From NCBI GenBank assembly GCA_012962735.1, contig DTXA01000250.1, forward strand, positions 1 through 13,961: DNA of 13,961 nt, given 5' to 3'. Shown piece after piece: positions 1-6,440 of this stretch. The notes below the pieces were generated by a model. That model made no database searches and had not been told where the DNA came from. It was given only the letters and a program-made list of their open reading frames with translations. The position numbers were made by a program, and so were the translations under genes. This DNA is from Candidatus Latescibacterota bacterium. GTDB lineage: Bacteria; Latescibacterota; 4484-107; B68-G9. The stretch's first letter is position 1; each line of letters opens with the position of its first letter.

Positions 1-1
1 C

Positions 2-112
2 AGCAGTTTACGTCAGATCGTCAAGCGCTCCCGTGACGCCAAGCAAGTAAGGCGTGCTCAAGCTCTGTTATGGCTTGACCAGTGGCTCGGTGACGTGCTG
101 TGAAAGCCTATT
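2..112 (+). pseudogene. Truncated helix-turn-helix transposase-like fragment (IS630/winged-helix type)
   Basis: The frame is open from the window edge to a TGA at 110-112 and encodes about 36 residues containing RDAKQVRRAQALLWLDQ. This resembles the N-terminal helix-turn-helix of IS630-like or winged-helix transposases, where a basic VRRAQ-LLWL helix is followed by a second helix and a recognition helix. Here the reading frame stops directly after the first helix, so the recognition helix and the DDE catalytic domain are absent. No continuation was found in the other two forward frames after 112. The 5' end may extend outside the window. It is most likely a decayed insertion-sequence remnant. 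The C-terminus of an unrelated basic protein is possible, because only about 17 residues carry the resemblance. Confidence 0.45.
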
Positions 113-139
113 GTCAAAGAACTTCTGTCCAGATATTAG
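111..139 (+). promoter_or_regulatory. Sigma-70-like promoter candidate for the secreted-protein gene
   Basis: TTGTCA (111-116, one mismatch to TTGACA) is followed by exactly 17 nt and TATTAG (134-139, four of six matches to TATAAT). The predicted start site would be near 146, giving a leader of roughly 180 nt before the GTG start at 324. Both arms of the neighbouring inverted repeat overlap this promoter. It is called from consensus match and spacing only. Confidence 0.4.
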
Positions 140-151
140 AGAGAAGTTCTT
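117..151. repeat. Perfect 10-bp inverted repeat overlapping the promoter (possible operator)
   Basis: AAGAACTTCT (117-126) and AGAAGTTCTT (142-151) are exact reverse complements separated by 15 nt. Each arm also contains its own near-palindrome AGAA-N-TTCT (118-126 and 142-150), with centres 24 bp apart. One arm sits in the -35/-10 spacer and the other covers the expected transcription start, which is the usual place for a repressor operator. There is no T-run after it, so a rho-independent terminator is unlikely. It could instead fold as a leader RNA hairpin or be an insertion-sequence remnant. Confidence 0.5.
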
Positions 152-189
152 CGTATTGTGAAAGGCCGAGGACTTAGGAGGTGAGGGCC

Positions 190-270
190 TTGCAGCCCCA
201 AGAGAAACCCATATCTGACGAGCGAAAGGAACCCTCCCAAGAGCTGGAAGTCCTTCTGAGCATCCGATGA
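190..270 (+). CDS. Possible 26-residue leader-type small ORF
   Basis: A TTG at 190 follows AGGAGG (176-181) by 8 nt and opens 26 codons ending in TGA at 268-270. The product is hydrophilic and charged, with no signal peptide, membrane segment or motif that I recognise. It lies between the promoter-like site and the start of the large secreted protein, so it could be an upstream leader ORF. The good Shine-Dalgarno is the only positive evidence. Chance is the main alternative. Confidence 0.15.
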   Translation: MQPQEKPISDERKEPSQELEVLLSIR

Positions 271-323
271 GGTCGTGCAGGTAGACACTACAAGGAGTGC
301 ACATCATAAATAGGAGGTGGGCC

Positions 324-2807
324 GTGCGTACCTCGGTAATATCGCTCATAGCCTTAGTTGTGCTGGTGACCGGAGGTCCTGCCAGGGGGATGGAGGGACG
401 AGGGAATGTGGACACGACCGTGGTCCTACCCAAGCCCTTATTAGTGGCGGAGGTGACCACCGATAAGCCCCAGTACGATCCGGGGGATACTGTACACATC
501 ATGTTGACCGTGTGGAACTTCGGGGATGAGGAGGTCAAGCTCACATTCCCCACATCCCTCCAGATGGACTACATCCTGGATGGAGCCTACAGATGGTCCA
601 AGGGCAAGGTCTTCCTCCAGGTGATAACCCATGTCGCCATCCCCCCCGGGGGGAGTCATACCTGGAAGTTGGCTCACGACCCCTCGGAGTTCCCCTTGAG
701 ACAGGGGGTCCACTGGGTTTGGGCTTTTCTGACCAAGCATGAGATCTTGAGAGGGAGGGCCATGTTTGTAGTCGGGGAAGCCGTTACATTAGAGGGGAGG
801 GTGCTGGACGAGGATGGAGGCCCAGTTCAGGAGGCCGTGGTATCCGTGGGTCACCTGCCTACTTATTATTGGATTTCTAAGGAGGAGCTTCCTCCCGACA
901 TGAGGTTCCCCTGGCCGGCCAGGATGATGGCCGTGACCGATCAGGAGGGCAGGTTCCGGATAGACGGGCTGGTATTGGAGGATACGCTCAAAGTGCGGGC
1001 ATGGAAGTTCGGGTATGTCCAGGCCGAAACTACCGTCGTTATGGACGAAGAGACGGTCTACTTGGAACTGACCCTTAAACGTCTCAAGACCGGGGTATTG
1101 GCCGGGAAGGTATACGGCGAGGGGGGAGTTCCGTTGGAAGGCGCCACTGTGACTGTTTTCCAAAGATGGTGGGTCCCCGAGCTTCCGATACTCGAAAGGG
1201 AGAACGAAGTCTCCTCGAAATCCTTCCTGAGGCCTCCCTCCGTCCGTACGGACGAGGAGGGGAGGTCCTACATAGGCGGGATATTCGTCGGAGGGACAGT
1301 TCGAGTGTCCGCGAGAAAGGGGGGCTACGAAAACGTGGGCAGGGAGGTCACAGTAGGGGAGGACACCACCTGGGCCGATTTCTACCTGCCCGAAGTGGAT
1401 ACGACCTCGGCGAACCGCTTAAGGCGCATCGAAGACGGCATATTCTTCGGACTCGGCCTCGACAAATTCCTGTACGGGCCTGAGGACACCCTCAGGGCCA
1501 GGTACCGTGTGATGAACACCGGGGTGGAGCCGGTGGACGTGCCCTTCCCCACGGGACAGCATGTCGAGTTCGTGGTGCGGACCTCGGACGGAAGGGAGGT
1601 ATGGCGCTGGTCCAAAGGCCGAGTCTTCACACAGATGGGAAGCTCCCTTCACCTGGAACCCGGGAAACTTTACGCCTTCGAGGCGGAAGTGCCTCTCGGG
1701 TCCCTGAAGGGGGATGCGTTTACGTTGGAGGCGTACCAGCCGTCCTCTGACGAGGAATGGGGTAGGAGGAGCTCGGTGGCTGCGAAGTTCCTGGTGTACC
1801 CCGTCCCCCAGGCCGGTGCGCTCCTTAGGGGCAGGGTCTTCGGAGGCGATGAGCCACTTGTGGGCGCCTTCGTGGTTGTGCGGCCCTCTGCGATCGTACT
1901 TAAGGGGGATATGGGCACTGAGGTGCAGGTCAGTTGGCCGACGGAGCGTTTTGCCACGTTCACGGACGAGAAGGGATATTTCCAGGTGGAGGGCCTGAGG
2001 AGGTTCGGGACCTACGATGTGGCGGCGGCGGCCGAGGGATACTGGCCGCAGGTTGAGGTGGTGTACGCGGCTCAGGAGACTTTATACGTGGAGTTCCACC
2101 TCAAACCTGCAGAAGGCGTCGTACCTGTCCTCAGGAAGGTGGAGGGCGGGGTCTGCGTCGAGGTGGACCTGCCGTACCCGGGCGAGGTCCAAATAAAGGA
2201 GGTGGACGAGGAACTTCCGAAGTGGGAGGGACACCGCATACTCAAGCTCCTCCGGGTGCGGATGGACAGAGCTCTAGCCGTGTTCCGGGAGAGGGTGAGG
2301 GTGGCAGTGTCTTTCGACCCCCGGGTCCTCCGGAGGATGGGTATAGGCTCGGACGCCCTGAGGCTGGGGTTCTGGAACGGAGAGGAATGGAAACCGGTGC
2401 CCTGTCGAGTGGACTCCGAGGAGAACCTGGTTTCGGGGGAAGTGCCTCCGAACGTGCCGGTGGCCCTCTTCGCCGCGGTCCCAGAGCCCTACGTCCAGGA
2501 GGAGCCCGGGTCCAAGCCGAAGGCATTCCGACTCTTCCAGAACTTCCCCAACCCCTTCAATACCGTCACGACTATCAGGTTCTCCCTGCCGGAGGCCAGG
2601 GCTGGAACCGTGGCAAAGTTGGAGGTACTGGACCTTACGGGCAGGAGGGTGCGGGTCCTCTTGGACCGTGAGATGCCGACGGGGTCCTACAGGGTCCTTT
2701 GGGACGGCAGGGACGACGCCGGAAGGCCGGCCGCCAGTGGGATATATCTTTACCGATTGACATATGGGGCATATCGGGCTGTAAGGCGGATGGTGTACAT
2801 CAGGTAA
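324..2807 (+). CDS. Secreted multidomain protein: two BsuPI-like and three carboxypeptidase-regulatory-like domains plus T9SS-type C-terminal sorting domain
   Basis: I choose the GTG at 324 because AGGAGG at 312-317 lies 6 nt upstream and the product then begins with a signal peptide (MRTSVISLIALVVLVTG). The upstream GTG at 297 has its only Shine-Dalgarno directly abutting it. Of 827 residues, about 41-130 and 383-490 look like BsuPI-type beta-sandwiches sharing WSKG-x-VF-x-Q. Three carboxypeptidase-regulatory-like folds occupy about 153-253, 257-357 and 498-595, each with a TD-x-EG-(R/Y) turn. A less recognisable beta-rich segment covers 600-720. The last 90 residues begin FQNFPNPFN, contain SGIYLYRL and end RRMVYIR, as in type A Por-secretion sorting (FlgD-Ig-like) domains. 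No peptidase or other catalytic domain is visible. A role in adhesion, matrix or surface structure is inferred. The next gene starts 15 nt downstream. Confidence 0.82.
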   Translation: MRTSVISLIALVVLVTGGPARGMEGRGNVDTTVVLPKPLLVAEVTTDKPQYDPGDTVHIMLTVWNFGDEEVKLTFPTSLQMDYILDGAYRWSKGKVFLQVITHVAIPPGGSHTWKLAHDPSEFPLRQGVHWVWAFLTKHEILRGRAMFVVGEAVTLEGRVLDEDGGPVQEAVVSVGHLPTYYWISKEELPPDMRFPWPARMMAVTDQEGRFRIDGLVLEDTLKVRAWKFGYVQAETTVVMDEETVYLELTLKRLKTGVLAGKVYGEGGVPLEGATVTVFQRWWVPELPILERENEVSSKSFLRPPSVRTDEEGRSYIGGIFVGGTVRVSARKGGYENVGREVTVGEDTTWADFYLPEVDTTSANRLRRIEDGIFFGLGLDKFLYGPEDTLRARYRVMNTGVEPVDVPFPTGQHVEFVVRTSDGREVWRWSKGRVFTQMGSSLHLEPGKLYAFEAEVPLGSLKGDAFTLEAYQPSSDEEWGRRSSVAAKFLVYPVPQAGALLRGRVFGGDEPLVGAFVVVRPSAIVLKGDMGTEVQVSWPTERFATFTDEKGYFQVEGLRRFGTYDVAAAAEGYWPQVEVVYAAQETLYVEFHLKPAEGVVPVLRKVEGGVCVEVDLPYPGEVQIKEVDEELPKWEGHRILKLLRVRMDRALAVFRERVRVAVSFDPRVLRRMGIGSDALRLGFWNGEEWKPVPCRVDSEENLVSGEVPPNVPVALFAAVPEPYVQEEPGSKPKAFRLFQNFPNPFNTVTTIRFSLPEARAGTVAKLEVLDLTGRRVRVLLDREMPTGSYRVLWDGRDDAGRPAASGIYLYRLTYGAYRAVRRMVYIR

Positions 2808-2822
2808 CCGAAGGGAGGGGAG

Positions 2823-3662
2823 ATGAAGAAGAGCATAAGCGTGTGGTCATTCGCAGGTGGATCGCTGAAGGATAAGATGGAGCTCGCCAAGAAGGCCGGG
2901 TTCGAGGCGATCGAGGTGGCGATGGACGAGGAAGGGGAGATAACGCCTTCCTCTACCGAAGAACAGGTGAAAAGCGTGCGCAAGACCGCGGACGAGATAG
3001 GCATAGAGACCTCCAGCTTGGCCACGGGCCTATTCTGGAAGTACTCCTTTACGAGCGGGGACCTGGAGGTCAGGAAGAAGGGCATAGAGGTGGGCAAGAA
3101 GATGCTGCAGGCGGCGAGTTGGTTGGGGGTGGATGCGATATTAGTGGTGCCGGGGGCAGTGGGAGTGGACTTCATCCCCGATTCAGAGGTGGTCCCTTAC
3201 GATGTAGCTTACGAGCGGGCATTTGAGGCCATAAGGGAACTCGGTAAGGCCGGCGAGGAGTTCGGGGTGACGGTGTGCGTGGAGAACGTGTGGAACAAGT
3301 TCCTTCTGAGCCCCTTAGAGATGAGAGATTTCATAGATAAGATAGGAAGCCCCTATGTGGCCGCGTACCTCGACGTCGGAAACGTGCTCCTAACGGGCTA
3401 CCCTGAGCACTGGATAAGGATATTGGGCAAGCGCATAAAGAGGGTGCACATAAAGGACTTCAGGAAGTCCGTGGGGAACCTAGGCGGGTTCGTGGACCTG
3501 CTCGAGGGAGATGTGGACTGGCCTGAGGTTATGGCCGCGTTCGGAGAAGTGGGGTACGACGGATACATAACGGCCGAGATGTTGCCGCCTTATAGTCATC
3601 ACCCCGAGGCTCTGATCTACAACACCTCCAAGGCGATGGACTTCATATTGGGGAGGGCTTGA
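2823..3662 (+). CDS. Sugar phosphate isomerase/epimerase (xylose-isomerase-like TIM barrel, AP-endonuclease family 2)
   Basis: The 279-residue length is typical of this single-domain family. The motif order fits its divalent-metal site: E154 in VCVENVWN, D184 in AYLDVGN, H209 in RVHIKDF and E252 in ITAEMLPP, each near the end of a predicted beta strand. There is no signal peptide, so it should be cytosolic. Related enzymes interconvert keto-sugars or sugar phosphates (tagatose 3-epimerase, L-ribulose-5-phosphate or hexulose-6-phosphate enzymes, IolE/IolI types). The substrate cannot be read from the sequence. The ATG follows a GGGAGGGG purine tract and lies 15 nt after the secreted-protein stop, suggesting co-transcription, although the functional link is not obvious. 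No kinase, transporter or other sugar gene is adjacent. Confidence 0.85.
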   Translation: MKKSISVWSFAGGSLKDKMELAKKAGFEAIEVAMDEEGEITPSSTEEQVKSVRKTADEIGIETSSLATGLFWKYSFTSGDLEVRKKGIEVGKKMLQAASWLGVDAILVVPGAVGVDFIPDSEVVPYDVAYERAFEAIRELGKAGEEFGVTVCVENVWNKFLLSPLEMRDFIDKIGSPYVAAYLDVGNVLLTGYPEHWIRILGKRIKRVHIKDFRKSVGNLGGFVDLLEGDVDWPEVMAAFGEVGYDGYITAEMLPPYSHHPEALIYNTSKAMDFILGRA

Positions 3663-3781
3663 GGGCGATCCATTTCAGGCTTGCAGGACCTAGGCGGGCG
3701 AAGGTCTACCCCCAACAAGCCCCTCCCTGAGGCGGAGGCTGAGCCTATCCCGGAGCTTGCCGCTTATATGGGGGAGCTAAG

Positions 3782-4486
3782 ATGGGGATGGAATCCGTAA
3801 CCTGGTTGGGGGCGTTTTTTGCGGGGCTTTTGTCTTTCTTCTCTCCCTGTGTGCTTTCCCTCGTCCCGGCGTACCTGTCCTTCATATCAGGGGTTTCGGT
3901 GGAGGAGATAAGGGAGCCCCAGAGGCGTGACATCGTGTTGAGGACGGTCTGGTACGCCCTGGCGTTCGTGTCGGGTTTTTCGGCGGTTTTCGTGGTCTTG
4001 GGGGCTACGGCCACGGCCTTGGGCCAGTTCCTCCTCTCACGTATGAGGCTCCTGATGAGGATAGCTGGTCTGGTGGTAGTGATCTTCGGCCTCCACACTA
4101 TGGGGGTATTCCGGATACCGTTTCTGGACTACGAGAGGAGGTTCAGGGCGAAAAGCCGTCCAACGGGACTCTTAGGCGCCTTCTTAGTGGGGATGGCCTT
4201 CGCCTTCGGTTGGAGCCCCTGCGTCGGGCCGATCTTGGGGGCGATCCTCGCATATGCGGCCACCGAGGAGACCCTAATCCAGGGAATATGGCTTTTGGCC
4301 TGGTATGCGATGGGCTTGGGGATACCGTTCCTGGCCTCGGCTCTGGCCATCAACTCCTTTTTCTCCCTTTTCAGCTGGATACGGCGTCGTTTCAGGACGG
4401 TGGAATTTATCAGCGGAGCTTTGCTCATCTTGTTCGGATTGCTCATCTTCACCGGGAACTTAGAGCAGCTGAGCCGATGGTTTTAA
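3782..4486 (+). CDS. ccdA: CcdA-type thiol:disulfide interchange membrane protein
   Basis: The 234-residue hydrophobic protein has about six predicted membrane segments and the two diagnostic Pro-Cys sites of the DsbD/CcdA family: C23 in FFSPCVLSLVPAYLSFISG and C147 in FAFGWSPCVGPILGA. These cysteines form the redox pair that moves reducing equivalents from cytoplasmic thioredoxin to periplasmic acceptors. Length matches stand-alone CcdA rather than full DsbD, with no flanking periplasmic domains. The ATG at 3782 has GGGGAG (3771-3776) 5 nt upstream; the second ATG at 3788 is less well placed. The next gene encodes a lipoprotein thioredoxin, its natural acceptor, and a half copy of the repeated palindromic element begins immediately after the stop codon. 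Roles in cytochrome c maturation or periplasmic disulfide reduction are both possible. Confidence 0.92.
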   Translation: MGMESVTWLGAFFAGLLSFFSPCVLSLVPAYLSFISGVSVEEIREPQRRDIVLRTVWYALAFVSGFSAVFVVLGATATALGQFLLSRMRLLMRIAGLVVVIFGLHTMGVFRIPFLDYERRFRAKSRPTGLLGAFLVGMAFAFGWSPCVGPILGAILAYAATEETLIQGIWLLAWYAMGLGIPFLASALAINSFFSLFSWIRRRFRTVEFISGALLILFGLLIFTGNLEQLSRWF

Positions 4487-4520
4487 GCCCCAAAAAGTTC
4501 TTCGCTGGAGATATATTAAC
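4487..4520 (+). repeat. Half copy of the GCCCCAAAAAGTT palindromic element
   Basis: GCCCCAAAAAGTT occupies 4487-4499, starting at the base after the ccdA stop. It is followed by TTCGCT and GGAGATATATTAAC. The left arm and the central CGCT and GATA blocks match the complete copies near 10441 and 13647, but the complementary ACTTTTTGG arm is replaced by TATATTAAC, so no hairpin can form here. The thioredoxin gene's Shine-Dalgarno follows at 4523. Confidence 0.6.
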
Positions 4521-4533
4521 CTGAGGAGGAAAG

Positions 4534-5052
4534 ATGCTTCGTTTTGGGATTATACTCCTGTTCACTCTCACCATAGCCGGATGTGGTAAAAAGGAACACT
4601 CCTCCCCGAGGGCGAAAACTTCCGCCGAAGCTCCGGCCAGGCCATTGGCCCCGGCCTTCTCCCTGCGCACCTTGGACGGGCAGGTTATCACTTCGAAAGA
4701 CTTAAAGGGGAAGGTGGTCGTGATCAACTTCTGGGCGACCTGGTGTCCTCCCTGTCGAGCGGAGATACCTGGCTTTGTAGAGCTTTACGATAAGTACCGG
4801 GATAGGGGAGTCCAGATCGTAGGGGTCGCCTTAGACAGGGAGGACAAGGTCAGGGAATTCGTGCGGGGCTTCGGGGTTAATTACCCGGTGGGGGTGGACG
4901 CCGGAGGTAGATTGGCTCGGGGGTTCGGTGGGATACGAGGCATCCCTACCACCTTCGTGTTGGATAAAGCTGGGAGGGTGTATCGGAAGTACATGGGATA
5001 TAAGGACAAATCTGTCTTCGAGCGGGACATACAGGCCCTGCTGAGGGAATAA
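4534..5052 (+). CDS. TlpA/ResA-like thioredoxin-fold lipoprotein
   Basis: The 172-residue product begins with a lipoprotein signal: hydrophobic MLRFGIILLFTLTIAGC with lipobox IAGC and lipidated C17, followed by a polar linker to about residue 40. The AhpC/TSA-Redoxin type domain has FWATWCPPC (C71 and C74), the TlpA/ResA active site, and the cis-proline loop GIRGIPTTF (P138). Family members reduce periplasmic disulfides, for example in apocytochrome c, using electrons from CcdA. The CcdA gene lies directly upstream with a 47-nt gap, which supports that pairing. AGGAGG at 4524-4529 precedes the ATG by 4 nt. Whether it acts in cytochrome c maturation or in general reduction cannot be told, since no cytochrome genes are in view. 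Confidence 0.9.
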   Translation: MLRFGIILLFTLTIAGCGKKEHSSPRAKTSAEAPARPLAPAFSLRTLDGQVITSKDLKGKVVVINFWATWCPPCRAEIPGFVELYDKYRDRGVQIVGVALDREDKVREFVRGFGVNYPVGVDAGGRLARGFGGIRGIPTTFVLDKAGRVYRKYMGYKDKSVFERDIQALLRE

Positions 5053-5212
5053 CAACTTACCCTATGAGCCGAGGTCCATCTACGTACTTCGCCGACTCGG
5101 GGCCAGCAGGAGCCATCGCTGCGGCGATTACCGTCCCGCTTTGGGGAAAAGCTTCGGACCGGTGTGGCAGGGGATAGCCTGGGCTGCTCTCGGAACCTTG
5201 GGAGGTAGGTCC
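5053..5212. other. Convergent intergenic spacer without a recognisable terminator
   Basis: This 160-bp GC-rich spacer separates the 3' end of the thioredoxin gene from the 3' end of rodA. I looked for stem-loops followed by T-runs on either strand. Only short stems such as ATCGC/GCGAT around 5114-5127 and GGGA/TCCC near 5200-5213 are present, without U-tracts. Rho-dependent or unstructured termination is therefore more likely. I see no coding sequence or known RNA in it. Confidence 0.5.
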
Positions 5213-6439
5213 CTAATATTCGTACCTGTGCACACCTGCGTTTAGCACCAGACCGACCAAGGCCAGGTGGGTCAGCAGGGAGGAGCCGCCGTAGCTTAGA
5301 AACGGCAGCGGCAGGCCGGTCACAGGCATCATGCCCAAGGTCATCCCTACGTTCACCACCGTCTGAAAGGCCCAGGCAGAGGTCGCTCCGACCACACAAA
5401 GGCCCAGGAATCGGCTCCGCACCAGTCCGGCCAACGTTAGACTCCTCCAGATGAGTATCGCAAACATGGTCAGGGTCAATGTAACCCCTAAAAGCCCCAG
5501 CTCCTCTCCTATCACGGCGAGGATGAAGTCAGTGTGGCGGGCTGGGACGAAGGCGAGGCCCGTCTGGGTGCCCTTAAGAAGTCCCTTTCCCCACAGCCCT
5601 CCCGAGCCTATGGCCACCTTGGACTGGAGGATCTGGTACCCAGCCCCCATCGGGTCCGAGCCGGGGTTCAGGAAGGCCACCACCCTCCGCTGTTGGTAGT
5701 CGTGCAGCCGCTCCCAAAGAGAGGGGACCGCCGTCCCTATGCCTATGTGCAGGGCTATCCAGAAAATCGTATAGGTGAACCTGGGCCTGTGCACGAGGAG
5801 GACGGCCATCAGGGTCACCACGAAAGCTCCCCAGGCCAAAGCGTCCCCGATAAGGACCCAAAGCAAAGCACATACTCCGTTTAAGGCTGGAGAGATGAGA
5901 AGGAAGAGGTTTACCGGGGATATCCCAGCCCACCAGAGCATGGGGAGGAGGAGGAAAGCCAAGGACAGGGCAGTGCCCAGATCCGGCTCTAAGGCCACGA
6001 GCAGGGAATACATAGCCGTCATCAGGAGAGGGGGGGCTATCCACTTGGCCTTCCTCAGGTCTATAGGTCGATACTCCAAAAACCGGGAGAGCGCCAGCAC
6101 GAGGGAGAACTTGGCCGGCTCCGATGGCTGTAAGTGAAAGCTCCCCAAGGAAAACCACCTTACCGTCCCCCGCAGAGGTGTCCCCCAGACCAGAAGGGCG
6201 GCCAGCGAGAGTAGGGAGGCACCGTACAAGGGGTACGCCAGGGAGTAGAGAGCCTTCGGGGGTACGAGGCAGACCGCGACCATAACCCCCAGCCCGACGG
6301 CCGCGAAGATCGCCTGGCGCAATGCGAAGTACCGTAAGGCCTCCACCTGATAGGTGGCGCTGTAGACCCCCAAGATTCCCAGAACGAGCAGGGCCACGAC
6401 GGGAATGAGTATCCTCCATTCCAGGCCCCTCCTCAACAT
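5213..6439 (-). CDS. rodA: Rod shape-determining peptidoglycan glycosyltransferase RodA (SEDS family)
   Basis: RodA polymerises lipid II into glycan strands for side-wall growth, partnered by the class B transpeptidase PBP2. The 408-residue protein has about ten hydrophobic segments and SEDS signatures: LQPSEPAK (103-110), LEPDLGTALS (150-159), AFLNPGSDPMGAGYQI (255-270), GSGGLWGKGLLKGTQ (278-292) and ARHTDFILAVIGEELG (300-315). The Asp in the HTDF loop is, from family knowledge, the probable essential acidic residue. The C-terminal MPVTGLPLPFLSYGGSSL is also diagnostic. The PBP2 gene ends 1 nt upstream, and its TGA lies inside the GGAGGTGA Shine-Dalgarno of rodA, so translation is probably coupled. 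RodA is favoured over FtsW because of the mreD-mrdA context. It is the last gene of the leftward cluster. Confidence 0.95.
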   Translation of the reverse strand: MLRRGLEWRILIPVVALLVLGILGVYSATYQVEALRYFALRQAIFAAVGLGVMVAVCLVPPKALYSLAYPLYGASLLSLAALLVWGTPLRGTVRWFSLGSFHLQPSEPAKFSLVLALSRFLEYRPIDLRKAKWIAPPLLMTAMYSLLVALEPDLGTALSLAFLLLPMLWWAGISPVNLFLLISPALNGVCALLWVLIGDALAWGAFVVTLMAVLLVHRPRFTYTIFWIALHIGIGTAVPSLWERLHDYQQRRVVAFLNPGSDPMGAGYQILQSKVAIGSGGLWGKGLLKGTQTGLAFVPARHTDFILAVIGEELGLLGVTLTLTMFAILIWRSLTLAGLVRSRFLGLCVVGATSAWAFQTVVNVGMTLGMMPVTGLPLPFLSYGGSSLLTHLALVGLVLNAGVHRYEY

Positions 6440-6440
6440 C

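Noticed and set aside
297..323. GTG at 297 as the start of the secreted protein
   Set aside because: Its only Shine-Dalgarno-like sequence directly abuts the codon, and it adds nine residues before the signal peptide. GTG 324 has AGGAGG at 6 nt.
3663..3781. Terminator between the isomerase gene and ccdA
   Set aside because: CCTCC/GGAGG (3722-3726 and 3734-3738) could form a 5-bp stem with a 7-nt loop but has no U-tract. Nothing else in this 119-nt gap forms a strong stem, and no promoter hexamers with good spacing were seen.
4881..5399. Long open frame on the minus strand across the convergent spacer
   Set aside because: It is an out-of-frame read of the rodA 3' end and the antisense of the thioredoxin gene. 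Its arginine-, proline- and serine-rich composition with no motif is typical of shadow frames in GC-rich DNA.
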